Source of the DNA: Flavobacterium panici
GTDB taxonomy: Bacteria; Bacteroidota; Bacteroidia; Flavobacteriales; Flavobacteriaceae
DNA: 64,000 nt
Direction: 5' to 3'
Assembly: GCF_903819335.1 (NCBI RefSeq)
Contig: NZ_CAIJDE010000056.1
Span: 21,353 to 85,352, forward strand
The notes beneath the pieces are model-generated. The model had not been told where the DNA came from and made no database searches. It saw only the letters and a program-made list of their open reading frames with translations. Positions 1 to 8,728 of this stretch are shown here, in pieces (positions within the stretch are counted from its first letter, which is position 1; each line of letters starts with the position of its first letter). A program made the translations under genes and the position numbers.

Positions 1-338
1 ACGAGCATTTAGCAGGGAACTCAAGTGAAGAAATTTCTAGTCCGTTATTTGCAACCGCAGTTGGATTAGTAATGAACAGCATCGAGAACAGCACGCAAAG
101 CGCGATTAGAATGGAAGTAGTAAATGAACAGCCAAAAGTTGTTTATAGAAACGTTCCTCCGCCGGTGCAGCGATACGAAGTTGAAGAAAACTACGTTGAA
201 CAAGTAGAAACTTTTGAAGAGCCAAGAGAAGTGAAAACGACAAAGGTTGCAGCAGAATCTACAGAGACAAAAATAAGAAGATCATTTTTTGATAGATATG
301 TCGATAAAATCAAAGATTTTTTAGACAACGCTGAGTAA
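1..338 (+). CDS. ftsA: Cell division protein FtsA, C-terminal fragment
   Basis: The window opens inside this gene. The frame that starts at base 3 is open upstream of the first ATG (72) and encodes an ending of the FtsA type, with the segment SPLFATAVGL followed by a long charged tail. FtsA is an actin-like ATPase that anchors FtsZ filaments to the membrane during division. The tail ends in an Arg/Lys- and Phe-containing segment (RRSFFDRYVDKIKDFLDN) that resembles the amphipathic membrane-targeting helix expected at the FtsA C-terminus. The ATG at 72 is internal, not the start. ftsZ follows 92 bases downstream on the same strand, the usual ftsA-ftsZ order in the division cluster. The call rests on the short visible tail plus synteny. 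Confidence 0.88.
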   Translation, partial: EHLAGNSSEEISSPLFATAVGLVMNSIENSTQSAIRMEVVNEQPKVVYRNVPPPVQRYEVEENYVEQVETFEEPREVKTTKVAAESTETKIRRSFFDRYVDKIKDFLDNAE

Positions 339-430
339 ATATAAGCCGAATAATAAGAGAAAAGGATTACTTTTTGCCCCAAGTCAAGAAGTAAAAAATG
401 TACTAAATAAGAATTTCAAAAACCAAAAAG

Positions 431-2413
431 ATGATGAGCAACTCAGAATTTGGAAGTATTTCATTTGATTTACCGAAAAATCAATCAAATGTAATCAAAG
501 TAATAGGTGTAGGTGGAGGTGGTAGTAACGCGATTAACCACATGTTTAAGCAAGGCATTAAAGGTGTAGATTTTATCGTTTGTAATACCGATTCACAAGC
601 ATTGCAAAATAGTTCAGTACCTAACAAAATTCAGTTAGGTATGAATTTAACAGAAGGTTTAGGAGCAGGAGCAAATCCTGATGTAGGACAACAGTCTGCT
701 ATTGAAAGTATCGCCGACATTGAAAAAATGTTAGACCGTGGTACTAAAATGGTATTTATTACTGCAGGTATGGGTGGAGGAACCGGAACAGGTGCCGCTC
801 CCGTAATTGCACAATTAGCAAAAGAAAGAGAGATCCTTACAGTAGGTATCGTGACAATTCCGTTTCAGTTTGAAGGGAAAGTACGTCAGGAGCAAGCTTT
901 ATTGGGTATTGAAAAATTACGTAAACAAGTTGACTCTTTAATTGTAATCAACAATAATAAATTAAGAGAAGTTTACGGAAATCTTGGTTTCAAAGCAGGA
1001 TTCTCAAAAGCGGATGAAGTTTTAGCAACAGCCTCTAGAGGTATTGCTGAAGTAATTACGCACCACTATACTCAAAATATCGATTTACGCGATGCTAAAA
1101 CAGTTTTGGCAAACAGCGGAACGGCTATTATGGGATCTGCTGTGGCAGAAGGAGAAAACAGAGCAAAAGATGCGATTGTATCTGCATTAGATTCTCCATT
1201 ATTAAATGACAATAAAATTACAGGAGCCAAAAACGTATTGTTGCTTATCGTTTCTGGATCTAACGAAATAACGCTTGACGAAATCGGAGAAATCAACGAT
1301 CACATCCAAGCAGAAGCAGGTTACAACGCAAATATTATCATGGGAGTTGGTGAAGACGAAACTCTTGGTGAAGCTATTGCTGTAACCATTATTGCTACTG
1401 GTTTTGATGTTGAACAACAAAACGAAATCGTTAATACGGAGCCTAAAAAGATTATTCATACGTTAGAAGATGAGCAGAGAAGTGTTCATAATTTAACGAA
1501 CAGACCACTTACTTCTTTTGATTTAAATGCAGAAACACCAATTGCAAAAACAGAAGACAAAGTAGTTTTTGATTTAATGGAAGATACGGTTGCTCCCGTA
1601 ATTCAAACTCCAGTTGCGCCGGTAACAACGCCAACAATTAATCAGGAAGAATTGGTAGTGATGTCTGAGTTTATTAAAAACCTTGACGTAACTTTTGAAA
1701 TCGTTTCGCCAATTACAGATATTGATTTTAAAATTTCAACTCCGGCAGCAGTCGTTCAGGAAGTAAAACCTGTACAACAGCAAAGAACTTTTGAAAGAGA
1801 AGAACAAACGACTTTTTCATTTGATTTACCACTTTTCAAGTCTGAGCCAGAAGTGAGAAGAGAGCCAGCTGCAGAGCAGGAAAATAAAATCATGTTTGAG
1901 TTAACAAACGAAACTCGTAATATTAAAGTAAACGATCCAGTTTCATTTGTTCCTGTAACAGAACTTTCTGATAACGGAATTATCAAATATTCGTTAGAAG
2001 AATATATGGAAGTTGAAAACGAATTAACAGCTTCTAAACCAGTTGAAAAAGTAATCGAAGATACAGTTCCTGAGGAATTGAACATTACTTTAAAACCAAG
2101 AGTTGATTTTGCAAGTCAGCCTGATTTTACAACAACTTCAGAAGTTTCTCCAATGGAATTAACAATTGAGGAAACACTTCGTTTAAGAGCTGAAGAAAGA
2201 AGAAAGAAACTAAAAGAATTTAATTATAAATTCCACAATAACGTTTCAAGAATCGATGAGTTGGAAAAAGAGCCGGCTTACAAAAGATTAGGAATCGATT
2301 TATCGAATTCTCAATCAAACAATACAAATTCAAGAATTTCGGTTGGAACAGATAGTAACAACGATTTGCAATTGCGTTCAAACAATTCATTTTTGCACGA
2401 CAACGTAGATTAA
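431..2413 (+). CDS. ftsZ: Cell division GTPase FtsZ
   Basis: FtsZ is the tubulin-like GTPase that polymerises into the cytokinetic ring. The nucleotide-binding signature GGGTGTGAAP lies at residues 115-124 and the N-terminal glycine loop GVGGGGSNA near 26-34. The GTPase and C-terminal tubulin-like domains end near residue 335. They are followed by about 320 residues of acidic, low-complexity linker rich in Glu, Thr, Pro and Val, so the protein (660 aa) is far longer than E. coli FtsZ (about 383 aa); long tails are usual in Bacteroidota. The start could be either of two adjacent ATGs (431 or 434). It follows ftsA directly and is ended by the hairpin at 2437. Confidence 0.98.
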   Translation: MMSNSEFGSISFDLPKNQSNVIKVIGVGGGGSNAINHMFKQGIKGVDFIVCNTDSQALQNSSVPNKIQLGMNLTEGLGAGANPDVGQQSAIESIADIEKMLDRGTKMVFITAGMGGGTGTGAAPVIAQLAKEREILTVGIVTIPFQFEGKVRQEQALLGIEKLRKQVDSLIVINNNKLREVYGNLGFKAGFSKADEVLATASRGIAEVITHHYTQNIDLRDAKTVLANSGTAIMGSAVAEGENRAKDAIVSALDSPLLNDNKITGAKNVLLLIVSGSNEITLDEIGEINDHIQAEAGYNANIIMGVGEDETLGEAIAVTIIATGFDVEQQNEIVNTEPKKIIHTLEDEQRSVHNLTNRPLTSFDLNAETPIAKTEDKVVFDLMEDTVAPVIQTPVAPVTTPTINQEELVVMSEFIKNLDVTFEIVSPITDIDFKISTPAAVVQEVKPVQQQRTFEREEQTTFSFDLPLFKSEPEVRREPAAEQENKIMFELTNETRNIKVNDPVSFVPVTELSDNGIIKYSLEEYMEVENELTASKPVEKVIEDTVPEELNITLKPRVDFASQPDFTTTSEVSPMELTIEETLRLRAEERRKKLKEFNYKFHNNVSRIDELEKEPAYKRLGIDLSNSQSNNTNSRISVGTDSNNDLQLRSNNSFLHDNVD

Positions 2414-2436
2414 TTTTACAATCATAATATTAGGAT

Positions 2437-2475
2437 AGCCCGAAAATTGGATTTAATTTTCGGGTTATTTTTTTT
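2437..2475 (+). terminator. Rho-independent terminator of ftsZ
   Basis: CCCGAAAATT (2439-2448) pairs perfectly with AATTTTCGGG (2455-2464) across a six-base loop and is followed by a T-rich run. It lies 25 bases after the ftsZ stop codon. Confidence 0.85.
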
Positions 2476-2535
2476 ATCTTCGCACAGAATTTAGAAATTT
2501 GACTTCTTTACCTGACTTTTAAAGTTAATTTTGTT

Positions 2536-2560
2536 GTCAGTTCGAGCGAAGTCGAGAACA
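2536..2560. repeat. Solo half of a dispersed repeat (GAGCGAAGTCGA family)
   Basis: GTCAGTTCGAGCGAAGTCGA (2536-2555) shares its core with both arms of the inverted repeat at 23923-23988. Here only one arm is present, between ftsZ and the YqeY-like gene. Confidence 0.6.
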
Positions 2561-2617
2561 CTTTCAATACAGATATCAATTTATAAGCACTAGCTTATTC
2601 AAATAAAAAAATAAAAG

Positions 2618-3067
2618 ATGAGTTTACAAACACAAATCATGGAAGAGATTAAAACTGCCATGAAAGCAAAAGATACAGTAGCATTAGAATCTTTAAGAGC
2701 AATTAAATCTGAATTATTATTAGCTTCAACAGCTTCTGGATCTAAAGAAGAATTATCAGAAGATGAAGAAATTAAATTACTTCAAAGATTAGTTAAAACT
2801 CGTAAAGAAAGTGCAAGAATCTTTACAGAACAGAACCGTCCTGATTTAGCTGAACCAGAATTGGCTCAGGTTGCGGTAATCGAGAAGTTTTTACCAGCAC
2901 AGTTAAGTGAAGAAGAGGTAGAAGCTGTAGTTGCAAAAATTATCGCTGAAACCGGAGCTTCAGGAATTGCTTCAATGGGTAAAGTTATGGGATTAGCTTC
3001 TGCTCAATTAGGCGGAACTGCTGAAGGAAAAACAATTTCTACAATTGTGAAAAAATTACTTTCTTAG
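2618..3067 (+). CDS. GatB/YqeY domain-containing protein
   Basis: The 149-residue protein is a stand-alone YqeY-type domain, the helical module that also forms the tail of the GatB subunit of Asp/Glu-tRNA amidotransferase. Visible family features are the N-terminal helix MKAKDTVALESLRAIKSEL, the segment RLVKTRKESARIFTEQNRPDLAE, and the conserved end IASMGKVMGLASAQLGG before a lysine-rich tail. The family is presumed to act on or with tRNA, but the role of free-standing YqeY proteins is not settled. It is a single-gene unit between the ftsZ terminator and a hairpin at 3088. The family call is firm; the function is inferred. Confidence 0.92.
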   Translation: MSLQTQIMEEIKTAMKAKDTVALESLRAIKSELLLASTASGSKEELSEDEEIKLLQRLVKTRKESARIFTEQNRPDLAEPELAQVAVIEKFLPAQLSEEEVEAVVAKIIAETGASGIASMGKVMGLASAQLGGTAEGKTISTIVKKLLS

Positions 3068-3087
3068 TAAATTCCAATATTTAAATT

Positions 3088-3117
3088 CCAAATTCCAATT
3101 TTACGATTGGAATTTGG
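3088..3117 (+). terminator. Hairpin terminator after the YqeY-like gene
   Basis: CCAAATTCCAAT (3088-3099) is perfectly complementary to ATTGGAATTTGG (3106-3117). It lies 20 bases past the stop codon. The stem is A+T-rich and the downstream T-run is weak, so strength is uncertain. Confidence 0.6.
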
Positions 3118-3147
3118 GATTTAAAAAAAATTGAATTTTAAATATTT

Positions 3148-3221
3148 GACCGCGTAGTTCAACTGGATAGAATATCAGATTTCGGCTCTGAGGGTTGGGG
3201 GTTCGAACCCCTCCGCGGTCA
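3148..3221 (+). tRNA. tRNA-Arg (anticodon TCG)
   Basis: A full cloverleaf folds by hand. The acceptor GACCGCG pairs with CGCGGTC, and the anticodon stem TCAGA pairs with TCTGA around the loop TTTCGGC. The anticodon is therefore TCG, reading CGA arginine codons. The T arm is GGGGG-TTCGAAC-CCCTC with one G-U pair. The discriminator base is A and no CCA is encoded. A strong terminator follows at once. Confidence 0.95.
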
Positions 3222-3223
3222 CT

Positions 3224-3270
3224 AAAAAAGGAAAGCCTGCAAAATATTATTTTGCAGGCTTTCCTTTTTT
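3224..3270 (+). terminator. Strong terminator of tRNA-Arg
   Basis: A near-continuous inverted repeat spans 3224-3245 and 3249-3270, with a core GGAAAGCCTGCAAAAT and a T6 run. It starts 3 bases past the tRNA discriminator. Confidence 0.92.
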
Positions 3271-3427
3271 ATAGTTCGAAATCCATTATGCGTCTTTAAT
3301 TTTAAACCTAAATTTATATTCTTAGTAGAGTAAAACAATTACTTTGTTTCTATTTTTCGTTTGTATATTGATTTCTAAAATAATTAATTAAATTACAGTA
3401 CTTTAATAGCACAAATCAAACTTAATT

Positions 3428-4084
3428 ATGATTAAAATTAAAACCATTCTGTTTTTATTATTTATTTCAAATTCTATATTAGCTCAAACTAATTTTTTTA
3501 AAATGCCTGATGGTACAATCCTGGATGAAAAAACTTTCAACAGGAAAAAAAATGATATGATTGAAACAGGAAATATAAATGTTGGAGTAGAAGCAGTTAT
3601 TATAAGAAATGATTCAATCATAAAAGAGGTTAAATTAGATTATTTAAATCCATTTACAAAACATAAAAAGAAAATTGGTACTGCATTCGAAATTCAAAAA
3701 TTCAAAAATAAGGAAGGCAAAAATTATGATGAAAATTATCTAAAAGGTAAAGCATCATTAATTAATTTTTGGTCCATAAATTGCGAACCTTGTATTAAAG
3801 AATTCCCTGATTTGAATAGAATTAAGCAACAGTTTAATAATTCAGTAAATTTTGTGGCTATTACAGTTGATAGTTCTGTAGATGTCGAGAATTTTCTCAA
3901 AAAACATAAATTTGATTATGACCAGATTACAGATTCATTATTTCCACTTCTTAATGAATTAAAAATAAACGCTTTACCAATGACTATTATATTAGATAAA
4001 AATGGTATCATTTTAAATGTCTATGGAGGGTTAATTACAGACAACGAAAATGAAGTTATTGAAACATTGAAAAACTCATTGTAA
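3428..4084 (+). CDS. Exported TlpA/thioredoxin-like protein
   Basis: This 218-residue protein begins with a signal peptide (about residues 1-20, ending SNSILAQ), so it is probably periplasmic. From residue about 95 it carries a thioredoxin-like fold with the redox motif C119-E-P-C122 in the context LINFWSINCEPCIKEFP and the cis-proline segment NALPMTIIL. This layout matches TlpA/ResA-type thiol-disulfide oxidoreductases that reduce or resolve extracytoplasmic thiols. The roughly 75 residues between the signal and the thioredoxin fold match no domain I recognise. Codon usage is A+T-rich, and the gene stands alone after the tRNA terminator. The substrate cannot be told from the sequence. Confidence 0.85.
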   Translation: MIKIKTILFLLFISNSILAQTNFFKMPDGTILDEKTFNRKKNDMIETGNINVGVEAVIIRNDSIIKEVKLDYLNPFTKHKKKIGTAFEIQKFKNKEGKNYDENYLKGKASLINFWSINCEPCIKEFPDLNRIKQQFNNSVNFVAITVDSSVDVENFLKKHKFDYDQITDSLFPLLNELKINALPMTIILDKNGIILNVYGGLITDNENEVIETLKNSL

Positions 4085-4124
4085 TACAACTATTTTAGTC
4101 ATAAATAAAAACAATAATAATAGT

Positions 4125-4325
4125 ATGATGACACTAATTGCAATATTTTTTCCGTCCCTTTCTTTTTTATTGAGAGGTAAAATTTTCACTGCCATTATCT
4201 GTTTAATTCTGCAGATAACTTTGATTGGCTGGATTCCCGCTGCGATTTGGGCTGTGATTTCTTTACAAAATTCAAGAGCAGATAAACGTAATGAGAAATT
4301 GATAAAAGCGACGAGAGCCAGGTAA
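4125..4325 (+). CDS. YqaE/Pmp3 family small membrane protein
   Basis: The 66-residue protein has the two closely spaced membrane segments typical of the Pmp3/YqaE family (FFPSLSFLLRGK, then ICLILQITLIGWIPAAIWAV), followed by a basic cytoplasmic tail. The GWIPAAIWA segment is the family hallmark. These proteolipids are linked to membrane potential and stress tolerance in other organisms; the role here is unknown. It follows the thioredoxin-like gene by 40 bases and may be cotranscribed with it. Confidence 0.85.
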   Translation: MMTLIAIFFPSLSFLLRGKIFTAIICLILQITLIGWIPAAIWAVISLQNSRADKRNEKLIKATRAR

Positions 4326-4384
4326 ACAAACTTTTACTTTCAAAGTTTTTCTTTTGAACGGAACGTGAAAATCTTAAAGTTTAG

Positions 4385-4582
4385 TTATTTTTCAGATCGT
4401 CTTTTTCTAAAGGCTTTAATCAAAACAATAATTGAAAACACAAAAACAATACTATAAACAATAGCCAGCGCCGGTTTTTCAAATTTTAGCGTTTCAAAAT
4501 CAAATTGCTTATACAGCGCTGCACCTAAAATGATGGCTACAATACTAAAAGTAAATACTGGTACATTGTTTTTGTTCTCCAT
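4385..4582 (-). CDS. Small two-segment membrane protein, unrecognised
   Basis: A 65-residue protein with two predicted membrane helices (VPVFTFSIVAIILGAALY, and ALAIVYSIVFVFSIIVLIKAF) and a basic tail RKRRSEK. It lies 31 bases downstream of the reductase-like gene on the same strand and is probably cotranscribed with it. I recognise no family. It is likely to be a real gene because the ATG start is clear and the hydrophobic pattern is coherent. Confidence 0.6.
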   Translation of the reverse strand: MENKNNVPVFTFSIVAIILGAALYKQFDFETLKFEKPALAIVYSIVFVFSIIVLIKAFRKRRSEK

Positions 4583-4613
4583 GTTTTTGATGTTTTGGTT
4601 TATAAAAAGTTAA

Positions 4614-5216
4614 TTATTTAATAGTTTTTCCGGCATTTCCTGTTTTCACTTCTCCGGCACGTTTATAACTGGCTAAAATAACTCCGGTCGTAGTAACGGT
4701 ACTTTCTGTTAAAGTAAATCCTGATGGATGCGCAGTATTGTCAAACAGCTTTTTTCCTTTGCCAAGCAGAAGCGGATGAATCTTTAACTTAAGTTCATCT
4801 ACCAAATCATTCTTTAAAAGTAAATGAATAAGCTCACTGCTTCCCCAAACCTGAATGTCCAATCCTTCTGAAGCTTTGAGTTTCTTGATATCGGCCAGAC
4901 TTTTGATGAAATTAGAATTTTTCCAATCTGATTTTTTTCTGGTTTTAGAAAAAACGTATTTATTACCTTCATTAATTCCCGGCCAAAATTCTGTGTTTTT
5001 AGGCCAGTACTCTTCCCAGATTTCAAAAGTCTTTCTGCCTAAAAGATAATCGGCAGGTTTTATTTCATTAGCCACAGCTTTACTATACACTTCGTCACCA
5101 AATGGTGCTGTCCAGCCGCCAAATTTAAATCCGTTTGATTTATCTTCTTTTGGTCCGCCCGGAGCCTGCATAACCCCATCTAGCGAAATCATTGACAAAA
5201 CAATTATTTTTCTCAT
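4614..5216 (-). CDS. Dihydrofolate reductase family protein (RibD C-terminal-like)
   Basis: The protein (200 aa) begins MRKIIVLSMISLDGVMQAPGG, the typical opening of the YyaP/RibD C-terminal-type reductases. It also has the family segments DYLLGRKTFEIWEEYWP, VWGSSELIHLLL and LLLGKGKKLFD. Such proteins bind NADPH; most paralogues outside riboflavin or folate synthesis have no proven substrate. A longer frame opens at 5252, but the ATG at 5216 fits the family start. It probably forms a two-gene unit with the small membrane gene at 4385. Confidence 0.88.
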   Translation of the reverse strand: MRKIIVLSMISLDGVMQAPGGPKEDKSNGFKFGGWTAPFGDEVYSKAVANEIKPADYLLGRKTFEIWEEYWPKNTEFWPGINEGNKYVFSKTRKKSDWKNSNFIKSLADIKKLKASEGLDIQVWGSSELIHLLLKNDLVDELKLKIHPLLLGKGKKLFDNTAHPSGFTLTESTVTTTGVILASYKRAGEVKTGNAGKTIK

Positions 5217-5428
5217 AATATATTGATTTTGTGGATATACAAATTTAATCAACTACACAGAAATATTGATAAACTAAGAAAAATAATCGTAAAAAGCTTT
5301 TCGATTTTGTCTTTATTAAAGTTATTAGAAGTAAATCATCTTAAGTTTGAATAATCAGAAACCAATATTCAATCCAGCTTCCTGAAGATTTTTCGTATTT
5401 TTAATGCCAGACAAAAACAGCTTTAACA

Positions 5429-6337
5429 ATGGGATTTTACATCAACAAAGAACATTTGATTCATGATATTGAATATCCTGCGAGATATCAATCAAAAAAT
5501 CTGCTTAAAAGCGTTACGATTGTTTTTGCTCTAATATTAATGTTTCTTTTATTATTCAGGCCTTTTGGAGTTTATGATCCGGAAATGAGAATGCATTATT
5601 TTTTTATTTGTTTTCTTCACGCCTTATCACCCGCATTAATCCTGTTCGTTTATTTTGAGGGACTTAATTATATCAGAAAAAGAAAAAACGAAATCGAAAA
5701 TTGGACTTTACTCAAAGAATATTCTCATATTGGAGCAGTGCTGGTTTTAGCAGGTTTGTCGAGTTTTTTCATGCGTGATTTGATTTACAATAATGCCGGA
5801 AATTGGTCATGGCGTTATTTATGGGAAGAAATCAGAAATTGTTTTGTTGCAGGTATATTTTTCTATCTTTTTCTAAGATTATCCAGTTTTTATTTTGAAT
5901 CAAAAAAAGGCTCTCCGTTTGTACTCCAATTTACAAAGCTAAATATTGAATCAAAAACCACAGACCTTCAGTCAAAACTTTATGTCAATACTCAGGTTAA
6001 GCAAGACGATTTTAGTCTGGACATAGACGAATTATTGTTTGTAAAAGCGGATGGGAATTATATCGAATTAACAAAATCAAACGGGTCTGAGATTACTACA
6101 GAATTAAAACGAATTTCTCTAACCCAATTTGAAACCCAAATAACCGCTTATCCTCATTTTTTTAGATGCCATAGAACCTATTTAGTCAATATGTTTAAGA
6201 TCGAAAAAATAGCAGGAAATTCTCAAGGATACTTATTATCGTTTAATGAAACGAATGTAAAAGTTCCCGTTTCCAGAAAACAAATCGATAGTTTTAACAG
6301 CTGTTACGAACAACTTCGAAGCAAGTATACTGCCTAA
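5429..6337 (+). CDS. Membrane-anchored LytTR transcriptional regulator
   Basis: This 302-residue protein has four predicted membrane helices in its first 160 residues, then a short linker and a C-terminal LytTR DNA-binding domain (about residues 195-298). The domain shows the usual pattern: IDELLFVKADGNYIELT, then FFRCHRTYLVN, then VPVSRKQIDSF. There is no receiver domain, so the signal is presumably sensed by the membrane part. The next gene, a membrane acyltransferase 101 bases downstream on the same strand, is a plausible target. The domain call is firm; the regulated genes are inferred. Confidence 0.88.
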   Translation: MGFYINKEHLIHDIEYPARYQSKNLLKSVTIVFALILMFLLLFRPFGVYDPEMRMHYFFICFLHALSPALILFVYFEGLNYIRKRKNEIENWTLLKEYSHIGAVLVLAGLSSFFMRDLIYNNAGNWSWRYLWEEIRNCFVAGIFFYLFLRLSSFYFESKKGSPFVLQFTKLNIESKTTDLQSKLYVNTQVKQDDFSLDIDELLFVKADGNYIELTKSNGSEITTELKRISLTQFETQITAYPHFFRCHRTYLVNMFKIEKIAGNSQGYLLSFNETNVKVPVSRKQIDSFNSCYEQLRSKYTA

Positions 6338-6361
6338 GCTTGTTGTTCGTCACAAAAGCTA

Positions 6362-6422
6362 GTTACTGATAACATGTACGCTTACAACCGTTTTTTCTTG
6401 TTGTAGGTTTGCCATCAGTAAC
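6362..6422. promoter_or_regulatory. Long inverted repeat upstream of the acyltransferase
   Basis: GTTACTGAT (6362-6370) is perfectly complementary to ATCAGTAAC (6414-6422). A second short pairing, ACAAC with GTTGT, sits between the arms around a run of Ts. It ends 16 bases before the start codon and could be a structured leader or an operator. Its function is not shown. Confidence 0.4.
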
Positions 6423-6438
6423 ACTAAATCTATTTATT

Positions 6439-7593
6439 ATGTCATCTGCATCAATCGCTTTGAATCAGGATTCTGGTTCGTCAAACAAATTAGTATACAT
6501 AGATAATATTAAAATTTTATTGACAATATTAGTTGTGCTTCATCACACAGTTATTGCCTATAGTTCTTCAGAAGGCTGGTATTATACAGAACAAACTGGA
6601 CTTATGGGAGCCCGTATTCCTATGACAATGTTTGTAAGCCTCAATCAGTCTTTTTTTATGGGATTTTTTTTCCTGCTGGCAGCGTACTTTACAAGTTCTT
6701 CTTATGCTAGAAAAGGAGCATCAAAATTTATTAAAGACCGTCTTGTACGATTAGGAATTCCCATAGTATTCTATTCCTTTATACTTTCCCCATTCATCAG
6801 CTATTTGGTATATTATTTTGCAAAAGGACATCACATTACTTATTTCCAATATTTAAGCGGATTTGACAGCTGGATCGATTTAGGTGTTACATGGTTTGTA
6901 GCGGCATTATTGCTTTTTACATTGATTTATGCAGGAGCAAAAAAAATATTTAAAATTAGTTTCAAAAAACCTGTAGAAGTACCAAAAACCTGTACCATAT
7001 TGTGGTTTGCAGTAATATTGGGAATCATCAGTTTTTTAGTTAGAATTATTTTTCCTGTGGGATGGGTTCTGGAACCAGTCGGGTTTCAATTAGGACATTT
7101 TCCGCAGTATATCGCCTTATTTATTGTTGGATTACTGGCCGCCAAAAACAACTGGTTTGATAAACTCTCTGATAAAACGTACAGAGGTTTAAAAAGAGCA
7201 ACACGAATATGTTTACTGCTTTTTCCAATATTTTTTATCATCAAATTTAATCTCAATACACCTTCTTCCTGGTTTTCCGGAGGTTTTCATTGGGAGGCAT
7301 TATTATACGCAGTTTGGGAACAATGTATTGGTATTTCAATACTAACGACATTATTAATTAGAGGAAAAAAAAGATGGAATCATTCTTCTGTACTATTGAC
7401 TAAATTATCACGCAGCAGTTTTGCCGTCTATATTTTTCACCCATTAGTGATTGTTGGTTGTACGCTCGCGGTAAGAAACTGGGCAATTGAACCTGCAATA
7501 AAACTTTTGGTTACAGCACCATTAATAGTTATAGGCAGTTTTATATTCGGGTCACTTGTTTTATTAATTCCGGGAATTAAGAAAATTATTTAA
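6439..7593 (+). CDS. Acyltransferase family 3 membrane protein
   Basis: The protein (384 aa) has about ten membrane helices and the acyltransferase-3 signature near its N-terminus: YIDNIKILLTILVVLHHTVIAY, with a His pair in the first helix. It ends with the family helix SFAVYIFHPLVIVGC. Members transfer acyl groups to surface sugars or glucans, as in O-acetyltransferases and the OpgC succinyltransferase. A longer frame opens with a TTG at 6409, but the ATG at 6439 fits better because it follows the inverted repeat and starts in a normal position. Acceptor and donor are unknown; the upstream LytTR gene may regulate it. Confidence 0.85.
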   Translation: MSSASIALNQDSGSSNKLVYIDNIKILLTILVVLHHTVIAYSSSEGWYYTEQTGLMGARIPMTMFVSLNQSFFMGFFFLLAAYFTSSSYARKGASKFIKDRLVRLGIPIVFYSFILSPFISYLVYYFAKGHHITYFQYLSGFDSWIDLGVTWFVAALLLFTLIYAGAKKIFKISFKKPVEVPKTCTILWFAVILGIISFLVRIIFPVGWVLEPVGFQLGHFPQYIALFIVGLLAAKNNWFDKLSDKTYRGLKRATRICLLLFPIFFIIKFNLNTPSSWFSGGFHWEALLYAVWEQCIGISILTTLLIRGKKRWNHSSVLLTKLSRSSFAVYIFHPLVIVGCTLAVRNWAIEPAIKLLVTAPLIVIGSFIFGSLVLLIPGIKKII

Positions 7594-7728
7594 TATAGTT
7601 ATTCGTGTTTTTTAGAAAATAAAAAAAACACGAATTCCAATAAATTTGAATTTCTTGTCGTAATTCCCTAGCATTTTTTTGAAACTTCGGAAATCAAAAA
7701 AGAATTTCCGAAGTTAATTTCCGGAAAT

Positions 7729-8577
7729 CTATTTTGTGTTCTGTAAAAAATTATCGATGTAATTTACTACCAGTGGAATATTTTGATGCTGAGGAGCATG
7801 CCCTGTTTGCGGCAGAACAATTAACTGTGATGTTGGAAGCTGTTTGGTCAGCGGATACCAATTTCCTACAGCAAAACTAGTGTCGTGATCTCCGGAAATT
7901 ATTAAAATTGGTGTTTTTGTCGTTTTTAATTTATCTCTAAAATTGTCTTTATCTTCGGCAGCACTTTCGCCTCCTGCAAAATACAATTGAAAAGTTTCCA
8001 TAGTCGAAGGAATTTTAGAAACATCAATTCTTTGAGCAATTCGGTCGTGAGAAGCTTTTGCAGCGTTTCTGCTTTCTTCAGATTCTGGTTCGAAGAAAAG
8101 TATCACTTCATCTTCAAAATCATTTATTGGTTTTAAAGCATGATCCAGAAAAGATTGTTCCAGCGGAACAACTCTTTTTCCTATTGGGCCAGTTCCTAAC
8201 AATATGGTATGTGTCGCTAATTCTGGATATTGATGTGTTGCAGCTTGTGTAACTAATCCGCCATACGACCAGCCCATCAAAATGGCGCTTTTGATTTTTA
8301 AAAAATCAGCCAGATCTTTTACATCTTTAGCAACTTCTTTAATATCTGTAGGAAGTGTTCCAGTTGAATAGCCAATTCCCGAATAATCAAAAGTAACAAC
8401 CTGATGTTTTTCTGCCAGAAGATCCAAAAATAACGGATCCCAGGTATCAAGAGTTCCTCTAAAACGGTTAATTAAAATAATTGGATTTCCCTCGCCAATT
8501 GATCTGTAAGCGATTGTTCGGCCTGAAAGTTCGGCAAACTGAGTTTCTGAATTTGGAGCGTTTATTTTTGTGCTCAT
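7729..8577 (-). CDS. Alpha/beta hydrolase
   Basis: A 282-residue cytoplasmic alpha/beta-hydrolase. The nucleophile elbow is G102-W-S104-Y-G-G. The acid is probably the first Asp of ISGDHDTSF near residue 230, and the catalytic His lies in the C-terminal TGHAPQHQN. The segment GIGYSTG fits the oxyanion-side loop of the family. Substrate specificity cannot be read from the sequence; lactonases, esterases and haloperoxidase-like enzymes share this architecture. It is a single gene, with over 130 bases free on each side. Confidence 0.88.
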   Translation of the reverse strand: MSTKINAPNSETQFAELSGRTIAYRSIGEGNPIILINRFRGTLDTWDPLFLDLLAEKHQVVTFDYSGIGYSTGTLPTDIKEVAKDVKDLADFLKIKSAILMGWSYGGLVTQAATHQYPELATHTILLGTGPIGKRVVPLEQSFLDHALKPINDFEDEVILFFEPESEESRNAAKASHDRIAQRIDVSKIPSTMETFQLYFAGGESAAEDKDNFRDKLKTTKTPILIISGDHDTSFAVGNWYPLTKQLPTSQLIVLPQTGHAPQHQNIPLVVNYIDNFLQNTK

Positions 8578-8728
8578 TGCTTTAAGTTTTTGGTTAATAA
8601 TGAATTACTAAACAATTTTAATGCCTTTGAAGATTTTATTTACAAATCAAACCTTTACAGGATTTAAGCCGTTATTTTGCTGTTTTTATTTCGCTAAAAA
8701 ATAATGTTTTTACGAAATATAGAAAATA

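Noticed and set aside
72..338. Independent small gene starting at the ATG at 72
   Set aside because: The same frame stays open to the start of the window and has an FtsA-like ending, so it is the tail of ftsA.
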